This document shows, piece after piece, positions 13,215 to 24,258 of a stretch of 64,000 bases of DNA. The notes under the pieces were generated by a model that was given only the letters and a program-made list of their open reading frames with translations, searched no databases and was not told the origin of the DNA. Position numbers and translations under genes: made by a program. Source of the stretch: Strix aluco (taxonomy: Eukaryota; Chordata; Aves; Strigiformes; Strigidae); assembly GCF_031877795.1 (NCBI RefSeq), contig NC_133971.1, forward strand, positions 16,764,825 through 16,828,824. Direction: 5' to 3'. Each line of letters starts with the position of its first letter. Positions within the stretch are counted from its first letter, which is position 1.

Positions 13215-15160
13215 CCTATAACATTTCAAAATACCTCTTATATCCCCCATATCCCCCCAAACCACCCCATATCCCACCAAATCACCCCCAAACCCCCATA
13301 TCCCCCCAAATCACCCCAAAACACCCCATATCCCCTAAATCAACCCCCAAAACTCCCCATAACCCCCCAAACCCCATATCTCACTAAATCCGCCCAGATC
13401 ACCTCAAAACTCCCCATATCCTTCCAAATTAACCCTTATATCCCCCATATCCCCCAAGTCTCCCCCACATATCCCATCCAAACCCCCATATACCACCAAA
13501 TCACCCCCAAAACCCCCCATATGCCCCCAAATCACCCCCATACACCCCCAACCCCACCATATACCCCCATATCACCGCAAACCCCCCATAAATCCCCAAA
13601 TCACCCCTAAAATTCCCCATACACCCCCATATCCCCCAAAACCCCCATAAACCCCAAATCACCCCCATATCCCCTCAACCACCCCCATATCACCCCCAAC
13701 TTACTATACCCACTAAACCTCCTCTATATCCCCAAATCAACCCACAACCCACCCATATCCCCTAAATCACCCCCCAAACCTCCCCATATGCCCCCAAACT
13801 CCCCCATATCTCACCAAATCCCCCCTAAATCCCCCATATCTCCCCAAATACACCCAAATCACCTCAAAACCTTCCCATATCACCCCAACCCCCCCCCATA
13901 TCCTTCCAAAATACCACTTCTATCCCCCATATACCCTCAAACACCCCCATATCACCCCCAAATCACCACCTGATATCCCCCCAAACCTCCCCATATCCCA
14001 CCAAATCACCCCCAAAACCACCCATATCCCCCCAAATCACCTGCCATATCCCCCAACCCCTCCCATATCCCCCATATCCCCAAACCCCCCATATATCCCA
14101 AATCAACCCCAAAACCTCCCCATATGGCCCCAAATCCACCCATATCCCCCCAACTCACCACCAAAACTACCCATATCCCCCAAATCACCCCACAATGTCC
14201 CCCCAAGCCCCCATATCCCCCCAAATCACCCCTAAACCCCCCCTTATGCCCCCAAATCACACCATACCTCCAACACCTCCCATATCCCACCAAATCATCC
14301 CAAAACCCACCCATATCCCCCCAAATCACCCCCATATCCCCCCAATCACCCCAAAACCCCCCATATCCCCCAAATCACCCCAAAACCCCCCCTTATGCCC
14401 CCAAATCACACCATACCTCCAACACCTCCCATATCCCACCAAATCATCCCAAAACCCACCCATATCCCCCCAAATCACCCCCATATCCCCCCAATCACCC
14501 CAAAACCCCCCATATCCCCCAAATCACCCCAAAACTTCCCCATATCCCCCATATTGCCCTCAAACATCCTGTATATCCCCAGATCACACCAAAACCTCCC
14601 CACATCCCCTAAATCACCACCAAAACCCCCCATATCCCCCCAAATCACTCCAAAACTTTCCCATATTGCCCCATATCCCCCAGATCACCGCAAAGCACTC
14701 CATAACCCCCCAGATCACCCCCAAAACCCTCCGTTTCTCATAACACCCCCATATCACCACCAAACACACTATACCCCCCAAACCTCCTCTATATCCCCCA
14801 AATCATCCCAAAACCTCCCCATATCCCCTAAATCACCCCCAAACCTCCCCATATGCCCCCAAAATCCCCCCATATCCACCCAACCCCCCGAAACCCTCCA
14901 TATCTCCCCATATCCCCCCAAATCAACCCCACATCCCCCAAAACCCCCATAACCTCCCACATAAACCTAAAACACCCTCATATTCCCCCATATCCCCCAT
15001 ATGACCCCAAAACCACCTGATATCCCAACAAACCACCCCAAAATTCCCCATATCCCCTAAATCACCCCCAAAACCTCCCCATATGCCCCCAAGCCCCCCA
15101 TATCATCCCAAATCAGCCCATGTACCCCAAATCACCCCAAAACTTCCCCAAATACCCCCG
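13215..15160 (+). repeat. C-rich satellite with about 30 bp units
   Basis: About 1.9 kb of degenerate tandem units of the type CCCCATATCCCCCAAATCAC followed by CCCAAAAC. A longer stretch starting near 14244 is repeated nearly exactly 149 bp later (near 14393), a local higher-order duplication. The minus strand carries hundreds of G runs. Long proline-rich frames across it are low-complexity artefacts, not proteins. Confidence 0.92.
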
Positions 15161-15285
15161 TGACCAACCTCCACTCCAGTGACCCCCACACACACCAGGG
15201 TACCCCCTGGAAACCTGGGTTCCCTCAGAGTGGGGCTGGGGACTCCCCAGGTGCCTGGTTCCTCCCAAGACACCCCTGTCTGTCA

Positions 15286-15328
15286 CTCTGTGTGTGTGTG
15301 TGTCTCTGTGTGTGTGTGTGTGTGTCCC
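15286..15328 (+). repeat. TG dinucleotide microsatellite
   Basis: Two TG runs separated by TCTC, about 40 bp in all. Simple sequence repeat. Confidence 0.9.
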
Positions 15329-15844
15329 AGGCACCATCATGACGAGGGCTGTGGGATCCTGGCCAACAGGCAGTTGAACTCCAGTTCAGCCTCGAGGAGC
15401 TGCAGGCTTTAGTCCCCTGCCATGTACAATCCACACCACCCTCGGCTGGTGTGTGGCCCAGGGGAGGGGTTGGAATCACACCGAGCACCAAGCGGCCCCG
15501 CAAGCAGGGGGGGAATTGCCCCACCACAGCTGCTTCTCCCCTCTCGTGTAGACTCATGAGGACAAAGCCCGCACATCTTGTTCAATAGTTACTATAGTGT
15601 TCACAGTCACGTCCTTGGAGAGGCTTGAAAAAACCACGCCTGGATTAAGGCCAAGCACACAAGTATTTCCATAGCAGTTTTAGATAGGACCAGGTACCCT
15701 GAACGTATTGTTATATTGGATGAGAAGAGGGGCTCCTGTGTTCATGGAGGTGCTGGGAATGCCGCAGCACGTCCTGGAAACATGAAGGAACGAAGGTCAT
15801 TGGAACTAGGCGTCAGCATGGAGTCAGCAGGAGAAACCCTGCTG

Positions 15845-16025
15845 GCCCCACCTAATAACCTTCTGTGGTGAAATGACTGGCTGGGGAGACGAGAGGAGTG
15901 CGGTGGCCACTGTCCACCCAGACGTGAGGAAGGCTTTCCGCAGCGTCTGCCAGAATAGCCCCGTGGAGACGCTGAAGCAGCGTGGGCTGGCTGAGGAGAG
16001 GGGGAGGTGGGTAGAAAGTGGCTGA
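15845..16025 (+). mobile_element. Degenerate CR1 LINE fragment (reverse transcriptase region)
   Basis: In the plus direction this stretch aligns with the CR1 coding segment around the first catalytic aspartate motif (the part encoding [11 protein letters not shown] in typical copies), for example GACGAGAGGAGTGCGGTGG and the later GAAGCAGCGTGGGCTGG. It is heavily mutated, and the aspartate-containing box is no longer preserved. No 3' tail is present. The CR1 assignment is by remembered family sequence. Confidence 0.55.
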
Positions 16026-16174
16026 CCAGCCAAGGCCAGAGGGTGGTGAGCAGCGGCACCAAGTGCAGCTGGAGCCTGGGAGCCAGCGGGGAAGCCCAAG
16101 GCAAGAGGCATTGCCAGCAGGTGGAGGGAGGGGGGGTCCTTCCCTCTGCTCCGTCCTGCGCTGGGCTCCCCAGG

Positions 16175-16330
16175 GCAAGAGAGGCGGGGCCATGCTAGAG
16201 AGGCGGGGCCATGCTGGAGAGAACGCCCAGCCCGTGGCCCCTCCCACTGTCCGTTGGGGTCGGGCTGTCAGTCAGTTGGAGCCAACAGCCCCCAGCGCCG
16301 GCAGCACGGAGCTGTGCTGGCACGGAGCGG
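16175..16330 (+). promoter_or_regulatory. GC-box promoter candidate for the RhoGAP gene
   Basis: Two tandem copies of an 18-20 bp unit containing AGGCGGGGCCATGCT lie at about 16179-16216, each with an Sp1-type GC box. They sit about 250 bp upstream of the proposed start codon at 16458, in GC-rich sequence without an obvious TATA box. Placement and GC boxes fit a TATA-less promoter, but the transcription start is not determined. The ATG triplets inside the repeats open only short frames. Confidence 0.45.
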
Positions 16331-16457
16331 CACTGGGAGGAGGCAGGGTCTGGCCGAGCAGCGCTGACCAGGCTCCGGCAACCTGCTTCCCATCCTCGCT
16401 GTCACCGGCTGGGCCGCATCCTTGGTGCACAGCGAGGGTCCTCCTGTCCCGGGCAGG

Positions 16458-19400
16458 ATGGGCCAGGCCAACGGCTGCTGTGGCTCCAGGTGGGCTCCCC
16501 CCGTGGCTCGGGGACAGAGGGGCACGTCCGGGCCCCGCAGCAGCGGCCTTTCTGATGCCTGCCGTGCTCTGCTCCGCAGGGACGCTCTCGCCGATGCAGA
16601 GCCGGTGCTGAGCGCAGACGTGCAGCTGACCCGGGGCTGCAAGAGGAGCGAGAGGCGCCTTCTCCTCCTCCAGGAGGAACTGGTGGTCACCAAGCTGCGG
16701 TAAGACCCTCCGACCCAGCTGCCCTTACCCCATCCCTGGCCCTGGCTGAAGGGCTGGGACACCCTGGCCCCCGGCCCCGGGACCTGTGTGCTGGATATAC
16801 CAATGCCCATCCCAAGGGCAGGGGGGGAGCAGGGCTCTGCCCGGGGGGCGCACCCCAAGGAGGCCACCTCCAGCTCACTGCCTGCCTCTGCTCTCTGCAG
16901 AGGTGGCACCACCCTGCGCCCACAGCTCCGCCTGGCCCTGGACCAGCTGTGGGTGCTGAGTGACGGGAAGGAGGCGGCATGGGAGGAAGACGTGGAGGGT
17001 GTCGGCAGCCGTGAGGAGAGGAGCTCCCTCATCTTCCTCTGGCCCAGGGGCTCCTGCACTGCCACTTTCCGGTGAGTCATGGTGCCACATCCCACGGCCG
17101 GGCAGGAGAGGTTCCTGTGAAGGGCCTCTGCCCTCCGTGCAGAGCTTGGGCAGGGAGCGGGCAGCACGCCGGCAGGGAGGGATGGGGGGCATTTCTGCGT
17201 CCTGCATCCCCTGGTCACCTTTTGATCCCCAGAAGGGAAGGGCCAAAGCAGGTGCTGTGGCAGGACAGAGGGAGCCAGGGTCTGGGCAGCGGCTCTGTCC
17301 CACCCCATGGGGCTTCGTCCTGCCCCTGTGTCCTTCCCCACGGGGCAGGGCTGTGCAGGCGTCCGCCTCTGCCCACGGGCTGGGTGGCAGCGGGGCCTGA
17401 CGCTGTTTCTCCTCTTGCTGCAGCTCCCAGGCGCTGAAGGAGCTGTGGGTGCAGACATTGCTGGGGTAAGCTGGGGGGTGCTGCAGGCACAGCCAGATGG
17501 GGGAACACAGCTCCCCAGCTGGGGAGAGGTGCCTCCGCGGCTGCAGGCAGCTCTCGGGGAGAGCTGCCTGATGAGAGAGAAGAGGCGGCTTGGGGCTCAC
17601 CCAGCTCTCTCCCTGTCCCTTCCCGGTGCACAGGACACCCGACGGAGCCAAGAAGCCCCGAGTAAACCTTGTCCCGTCACTCAAGCTCCTGGAGAAGGAA
17701 CTGAGCCGCCGCCATGCCGTGAGTGTCTCTCTGGCCTGGGCGCCGTCCCCAGCACTGCTCCTCCAGCCGAGCAGCACAGGCATCACTGCTCACCTTCTGC
17801 CACTGCTTCTCTCTTGCCAGGGGAGGCTGTTCAGCACCAGGAGCCTGGAGAGGCTGGTGGAGGGCCAGGCAGAGGTGAGAACGGCTGCCTTTCCCCTCTG
17901 GCTGTGCTGGGGTGCAGGGATGGGCGTGCAGTGGGGTGAGCTTGCAAGGGAGGGAGGGAGGGAGGGTCCCTTGGTGCAATTCGGGGAGTGGGGAGGGTTG
18001 AGGAGCCACCAGGAATGCCGGCATATCCTCGATGGTGGCACTGGGAGGAAATCTGCCACACGGGTCAGAAGGCCCGTGAGGGCAGAGGGTCCCCACTCTG
18101 CGGTGCTCAGGCTGCTGGTGCCGGGTTCTTGCAGGCTGATCTCAAGCAAGGGCCTCCGACAGTCCCGTCTAGCAGTGAAGGGGGACTTTGCCGCTCACCA
18201 GGTGAGTTGGGGAAAAAAAAGCCCCTCCTGCAAATGGCTGGGCTGTGCTCACGTGTCCCTTGAGTGTCCCCATGCAGGTTGGGCAGCCCGAGGGAGGACG
18301 TCAGCCGGAGAAGGAAGGACAGCGCTGGGCAGCGGCCGATGGACGTGGCTCTGCAGCGACACACAGCCTCTGGTGCTGCCCACAGCCTGGAGGAGGACAG
18401 GGCCAGGACTGGGCCAGGCTGTCCCAGGCTCTCAGGAACCCCTGAGCCGGAGCTGTTGAGCTGGAGCCGTGGTTCCAGCTGCCGGCCCCCTGCCTGTCCT
18501 GCCACACTGCTCAGCACTGTGCTGCAGGCAGGGCAGGGCAGGGCAGGGCAGGCTCCGGGAGCGCTGGCCTGGCGGCATCCACTGACGGGCTCTTGCTCTC
18601 TTTTCCTTTGCAACAGGAGGGATCAGCAGTAGCAGCAGCAGCAGGAGGAGGAGGAGGCGGGGGCTGCCCTGGCCCTTTGCTCTGTGGCGGAGCTCGGCCA
18701 CTGCCCCGGCGCCAGGGCAGGCGGGCTCCGGCTGCAGCAGGGCGCTCTTTGGGCAGCCCCTGGCAGCCCTCTGCGGGGAGGATGGCACACTGCCCCGGCC
18801 CATCCAGGTCAGCCAGCCTGTCCAGGGGGTCCCCAGCCCTCCCTCCGCAGTCTCCGGAGGGGCAGCGGGTGTCCCCAAGAGCTCCGGGGATGGGACACTG
18901 GGCTCTTCACCCCCAGCACGGAGCCAGCTCTGGGGCAGTGCTCTGGCCACTGCCGCTGGAAGGTGACTCCTCAGCCACGCAACTGTCCTCCTGCCTGTCC
19001 TGCAGGAGCTGCTGGCTGTGCTGCAGCAGGAAGGACCGTCGACGGAGGGGATATTCCGCAGAGCCGCCGGTGGGACAGAGCTTCGGGAGCTGCGGGAGGC
19101 CTTGGACTGCGGCGCAGACATCGACCTGGGAAGCCAGCCCGCGCTGCTGCTGGCCACCATCCTGAAGGTGAGCGCTTCTGCCCTGCGGCTGGAGGAGCTC
19201 CTGTCTGGCCCCGAGTGCTCAAAGGCTCACCTGGAGCCCTGGGCCTTGCAGGACTTGCTCCGAAGCATCCCCTGCAAGCTCCTCGTGACCGATCTCTACG
19301 AGGACTGGATGGCGGCGATGCAGAAGGCCAGCAGGGAGGAGAAGATCAGGGAGCTGAGAGCGTAAGTGTGGGCAGCAGCCTGCCTGTTGAGCAGGAGCCC

Positions 19401-21640
19401 TCACTGCTGGCCCAGAGCACCTGGAAAGCTGTGCTGGCTCCCACCGGCCTCGGGCGAGTCTGGGGAACGCTGTGGGCAACATCTGCTTTATTAGCGCCGT
19501 GTTCCTGTTCCCCCAGGGTGGCCGAGAAGTTGCCTGCAGCCAACCTCCTCCTCCTGAAGCGGCTGCTGTCCCTCCTCCAGCACATCGGCCACCACGCAGC
19601 CACCAGCAGGATGGGCTGCAGCAACCTGGCTGTCTGCGTTGGGCCAAACCTACTGAGCCCAGCCCACGCGGACCTGCTCCCACTGGAGGCCATGTTGGAG
19701 GTGACCCACAAGGTGCACATCCCACCCGCCGGGGCAGCCTTCCCGGCCCACCAGCGCTTGGCTGCACAGAGGGCTCTGCAGGCCTCCTCCCACCAGCAAA
19801 TGCTGTTGGGGTGGCTGCCTGGAGGAGCAGCCCCACAGCCACAGCCTCTGGGCAGGAGCAGGGGGCAGGGGTGGGAAAGGCTGCTTGGTCCCTTGTCAGG
19901 CAGTGGGATTGAGACCCACCGTTTGATGTGTGCAGGTGAACGTGATGGTGGAGTTTCTGGTGGAGAACTGCAGGGATCTCTTTGAGGAGGACGCGGGCAG
20001 CCTTTCCAGCCCAGCAGACAAGGAGCTGCCAGCCCCCCTGGAGAAATTCAGAGGTGAGAGGGGGGACTGAGGGTTGACACCGGCTGGGGCTTGGGACACC
20101 AGAAACCTCCGTGTTGCTTCTGACAGGGCTGGGCATCGAGTGTTGTCCTCTCAGCCCCGCTTGTCCTGTGGCCTCTCTTTGGCCACTGCTCTCCAAACAT
20201 GAACGTTTTCCTCTGCAGGATGAGCTGAAGCCTGCAGACAGGGCATCAGAGGGCTGACCACAGAAGTGTAGGGCTTTGGGTGGGGGTTGCTTTAGCTCTG
20301 TTTGCTTCCAAGAAGTCACCATGTTGCACATGCTTTTGCTTTCTAGACCTGAGTTTGGAAGAGAAAAGTGTCCCTGCAGGCAAAGTGGACACCGAGCACC
20401 GGGCAGAAGCTTTGCCACATGCACCCCCCTCTCTGCTCGGTGTCCTCACAGAAGCTGGGGGAGATACGGCGGTGGAGTCTGAAACGGGAGAGGTACGTCA
20501 GCTCCCCAAACACGGTGACAGCGTGTCTGGGGTAGGAAGGGAGTCGCTGCTGTGCTTCTGCCTGGCAGTAGAGCTGGTGTGGGTTTGGGTTATTCCTCCA
20601 CTCCTTGGGATGATACATAGCAAGGGAAATTGGCAAGGTTGTGTCTCAAATGCACTTGGCAGGTGCTTAATCAAACTAAAGGCCCACAAAATGCCCGCAA
20701 AGAAGCAGAGGGGAGCAGCTGTCAACTTCAGGGGGGTTTTGCTCAGACCCTACTTCATCAGAGCTTCCTCAGGTCTATTTGGGGGTCAGCAGGGGGACTG
20801 TGTGAACTGTGGCTGATGCAAACCAGCCCAAGGCATCTCCTCTGGAGATCTCAGGTACCAATTTAGCAAAGAGTCGCTTACCACTCCAGGTCACCCCTTG
20901 CCACATGCCAACCGTGACATTTCTCGTTTAGGCACCGCCAGCTTTACCTCCAGCCACCCCCGAGAGCATGGCAGACTCCCTGGGGCACCCAGAACAACTG
21001 GCCAGGTTTCCAGAGGAAAGAAGGTAAAATGAGCTCACTTTGGTTAAAATCAGAACTGATTCCAGTGGGTTGTGGCTTTCCCTATCTAATCCCACTGTGG
21101 GATGGAAAGATTTGCAGGCTCTGCCCACGACGAGGAGAAGAAGAGGAGCCGGAAGAGAAGAGAGACCTGGGGAGAAGAGAGCGAAAGCTGCGTGGAAAAG
21201 AAGAGGAGGAAGAGAGAAGGTGCTTCTGGGGACGGACCAGCGAAGAGACGCAGGAAGGCGCAGCAGGTCGGGCAGCCCGGGTGCGTGCCGGGCTCTCTGC
21301 CCATCTTTCACACCTCTCCACGCTCCTCTGCGTCAGCCCAACACGCTGGCGAGGGACAGTGAGGGACGGTGCTGCGCGGGGTCTGGAAATAACTCCCTGG
21401 CAGGGTCCAGGGGCTCTCGGCCGAGCCCTGCGGCGTGGCACGGGGGCACTGCGCGTTTCTGCGCGCTCGGGGCTCGAAGGGCATTGCCCGGGGGACGAGG
21501 CGCCAGAGCCACCCCGTAGCCAGTGCCAGCAACAGCTCTCTGCTCTGGGCCCTCAGCAATTCCTCACACACGGTGTTCCCCAGAAAGGGCAGCACAACCC
21601 TGCCTCTTCCTGCCGCCAGGGATTCACCAGAGCTTTCTGA
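16458..21640 (+). CDS. Rho GTPase-activating protein, ARHGAP20/TAGAP-like (15 exons)
   Basis: The product should stimulate GTP hydrolysis by Rho-family GTPases at a membrane. I reconstruct exons 16458-16489, 16580-16699, 16901-17071, 17424-17465, 17634-17718, 17821-17874, 18135-18201, 18617-18807, 19006-19167, 19252-19361, 19517-19712, 19936-20053, 20347-20492, 20932-21023 and 21118-21640. All junctions are GT-AG and keep one open frame of about 702 codons. Residues 20-121 resemble the PH domain of ARHGAP20. A Ser/Arg-rich linker (about 190-205) replaces the RA domain of that family. The RhoGAP domain spans about 233-430, with the arginine finger in GIFR (R272) and the conserved Asn in NLAV (N381). 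The start MGQANGCC suggests N-myristoylation and palmitoylation. The last exon is acidic and basic, and its reading frame is the least certain part. Human ARHGAP20 is much longer, so this is a compact paralogue; I assign no exact orthologue. Confidence 0.82.
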
Positions 21641-21715
21641 CTCTGTCCTTGCAGGTGCCGATTCATTGTCACCGCCTGATCCGCTGACTTTGGGGCCCCC
21701 AGCGTTGCTGTTTGC

Positions 21716-21721
21716 AATAAA
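21716..21721 (+). terminator. Polyadenylation signal of the RhoGAP gene
   Basis: A canonical AATAAA lies 76 bp past the proposed stop codon (21638-21640). A GT/T-rich stretch (GGTGTTTTCTCTC) follows a few bases downstream, as expected for vertebrate 3' end formation. This supports a gene end here. Confidence 0.7.
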
Positions 21722-22059
21722 AAGGTGTTTTCTCTCTTGTGACCGAGTCTGCCACAAGACATTCTGGAGTGGGGGCTGTTGTTCTGTGATGGATGCTGGG
21801 GGAGGAGTTTGGGATGGTCCCTTGTCCCAGCACCCTTCCCAGTGGGCGTCAGGGCTGAGTCGAGGTGCTGTAGGAGGGAAACCCAAGCCCAGAGTCACGC
21901 GGGAGGGTGGAGGTTGGACGGAGCAAGTGACAAGAACAGTGACAAGTTGGTATCACTCAGAATCTAAATGTAGCTGCCCCCACCCCCCCTGACACCTGAG
22001 GATGAACTGGGACACAAGGGGGTTTATTTTCTGCCAAATTACCCTTTAATGTGACAGGT

Positions 22060-22375
22060 GTCAATGTTGGGGGCACTCCAGGGATGGAGACGTCACCACA
22101 GACACCCTGGGGACATCCTGGTCCCCTCCCAGTTGTGGGCCATCAAAGTGGGGAGCACCCCAGGGATGGGGATGTCCCCAAGAGCCAGCTTGGGTTCTCC
22201 TGTGTCCCCTCAAAGTCATGGGGTATCAACGTGGGGGACACCCCAAGGACAGGAGCATCACTAAGAGCCACCTTGGGGTCCCTCAAGGTCATGGGGCATC
22301 AACGTAGGGGACACCTCATGGATGGGAATGTCCCCAAGAGCCCCCTTGGTGTCCTCATGTCCCCTCCCATGCTCA
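22060..22375 (+). repeat. Tandem repeat of 73-83 bp units
   Basis: About four degenerate units, each with a CATGGGGYATCAACGTGGGGG-like segment and a CCAAGAGCC core. The cores at about 22181, 22264 and 22337 are 83 and 73 bp apart. Non-coding minisatellite. Confidence 0.75.
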
Positions 22376-22379
22376 GGGT

Positions 22380-23140
22380 GATGATTTGGGGACCTCCAGG
22401 AGACCCTGAGTGGCGCGTGTGGGGTGTCCCCATGGCCCCCCAGGGTGTCCTTGTGTCCCCCTTCCTGGTCGATGCCGTGGATGTACAAGTGGAGGCTGTT
22501 GGTGGGATTCCTCGTCAGCCTGGTGTTGTCCCCTTCCTGGGGGATGGGGGGGGGGGGGGACACACGGGTGACAACAGGCTCCCCAAATCTGAGGGGAGTG
22601 GTTGTGGGGGTCACTGGGACACCCCACCTTCCCAGGTGTCCTTGAGAGTTTGGGGGTGCAGGGACAGGGGTGTGGCATCGGTGGGACCCCCCCAAAAACC
22701 CTGCAGGGGATGGTGGGGACAGCAGGGACACAGTGTGTGGGGCAAGGGGGGGTGGTGGGGGGGGGGACAGTGCTGGGCCCCCCCAAAGCTCCTGCAGGGG
22801 AAAGTAGGGATGTGGAGGAGGGGGTTGGGGGTCCCAGGGGGTGCAGGAGGAAGGGTGACATCACTGGAACCTCCCCCAGACCCCTGCAGGGGACAGTAGG
22901 GATGGGGGGGATCCCAAATGGGGAACTGAGGGTCTCTGGGGGGTTCAGGTGGAGTCCTCCCAATTTTGGGGGGTCCTGGGGAGGTTTTGGTGGTCCCAGA
23001 GGGGCTTAGGGGTCCCAGGGGGTTGAAGGGGGTCCCCCTGATTTTGGGGAGCCTCGGGGATTTTGGGGGTCCTAAGGGGAGCTTGAGGGGGTCCCCACTA
23101 TTTTGGGGGGCTTGGGGGGGAGATGGTGGTTCCAAGGGGG
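22380..23140 (+). repeat. G-rich minisatellite region
   Basis: About 750 bp dominated by runs of 4 to 11 G separated by short TCC or CCC groups, with recurring motifs such as CCCTGCAGGGGA and GGGGTCC. The units are more degenerate than in the three duplicated blocks and clearly different in sequence. Frames across it are low complexity. High G-quadruplex potential on the plus strand. Confidence 0.75.
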
Positions 23141-23866
23141 CAAGACTGCTAGGGAAGAAAAAAGAAGCTCTTCTCTTCGGCACCAACCCTCTGCCCACCA
23201 CCCACTACCCCCAAAAAAGCACCCTCATTCACTGTTCCCCCTTCCTCCTTCATTCTGCAAAGCTGCGTGGCAGCGACGTTATGATGAAGTGATAAAGAGC
23301 TCACTTTGGAGCTGGAGGAGGAAGAAACCACAGAGTCCTCTCAGGTCTCATTTCAAGGACTCAGAAACCTTAAAACATGCAGAGGGAATCTACTTGCTGC
23401 ATCCCGGGTTTGTCAGCAACCTCCTGCTATTTCTTCACCAAACACTCCTGCAACTAACCTGTGGCATATTTTCTTAAAGTGTATGTCTTTAATAACCATT
23501 GCCTCTTTTTACCTTTCGTGATTTTTTCTTATCTTTAATTTCTTTAGATTTCTGATTCACACAATACAAGACAGAAGACACAGAAGCGAGCTGTCTGCTG
23601 TATTGACCAACCAAGTCAATTTCCAGTGACCTGACATGGCTTGTAATATACAACACACCGAATTAAAGGCACACCAAGCCAGGTCTCTTTCTATTCCATG
23701 TTGTTTATTGTTTGAAATCATGTCTTAATATTTTTTACATTTAATAAATATATTACTAAATTGTATTACTAAAAATAAAATCATTATAATAAGCTCAATT
23801 GAGTTAGAATTCAACAGCACTGTCAAAGTCAGGAGCAGGGGCAGGAAGAACATGATCTTCCCTCAC
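23141..23866. other. Transition from GC-rich to AT-rich sequence, no gene seen
   Basis: Base composition changes sharply here, from a G-rich minisatellite to AT-rich sequence. Past about 23500 there are several TTTATT motifs (AATAAA on the minus strand, for example near 23702), which could serve the RBBP6-like copy ending upstream on the minus strand. Confidence 0.4.
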
Positions 23867-24045
23867 ACTAGGTGTGTGAACTTCTAGATGGAGACTTGGA
23901 CCTTAAAAGAAAACACAACACAAAAATAAAATAAGTAAAGTTAATTCTAAGCAGTCACTCTCACCATTTATTTCCTCCAGATTTGTTTTGGTTTTTGACT
24001 CTCCGTATGCTCATGTCAAAGCTTCTTTCAGCTGCTGACATACCA

Positions 24046-24258
24046 CTACTGCAAATTGAAGAACTCGCCAACATGTAACAGTTTCTGCTTACAAGACAGA
24101 ACAGCCACTGCTTTGTTAGTGCAAAAACATACAGGAAGGGAACCTCCATTTCCACGGGCTTCTATCACATGTAACACCATGTCACTGCTTACTCGGCAAT
24201 TTGTCCAGGCTGCAGAATACTTGTAGTGCAATCTTACATACAGGGCCATTTGATCCAC
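24046..24258 (-). other. Open frame with faint DWNN-like start
   Basis: A 70-codon minus-strand frame contains LHYKYS and RVSSD, faintly reminiscent of the start of the RBBP6 DWNN domain (HYKFSS). It lies out of order relative to the RBBP6-like exons upstream, and the remainder shows no similarity I can see. It may be a diverged second copy or chance. Confidence 0.2.

Noticed and set aside
13011..14952. Several long proline-rich frames (160-200 codons) on the plus strand
   Set aside because: They are translations of the C-rich satellite in different frames, with the same PPNHP/PKSPQ-like words in every frame. No start context or splice signals.
16268..17786. Long minus-strand frames of 396 and 303 codons
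   Set aside because: They are antisense to the RhoGAP exons and introns, arise from high GC content lacking stops, and show no domain or splice logic.
18290..18460. Possible extra exon of the RhoGAP gene after an AG at 18287
   Set aside because: It has an acceptor but no good donor. Skipping it joins 18201 to 18617 in frame directly.
18684..19985. A 433-codon plus-strand frame through the RhoGAP region
   Set aside because: It reads through introns in the wrong phase. The real RhoGAP motifs (GIFR, NLAV) appear only in the spliced frame.
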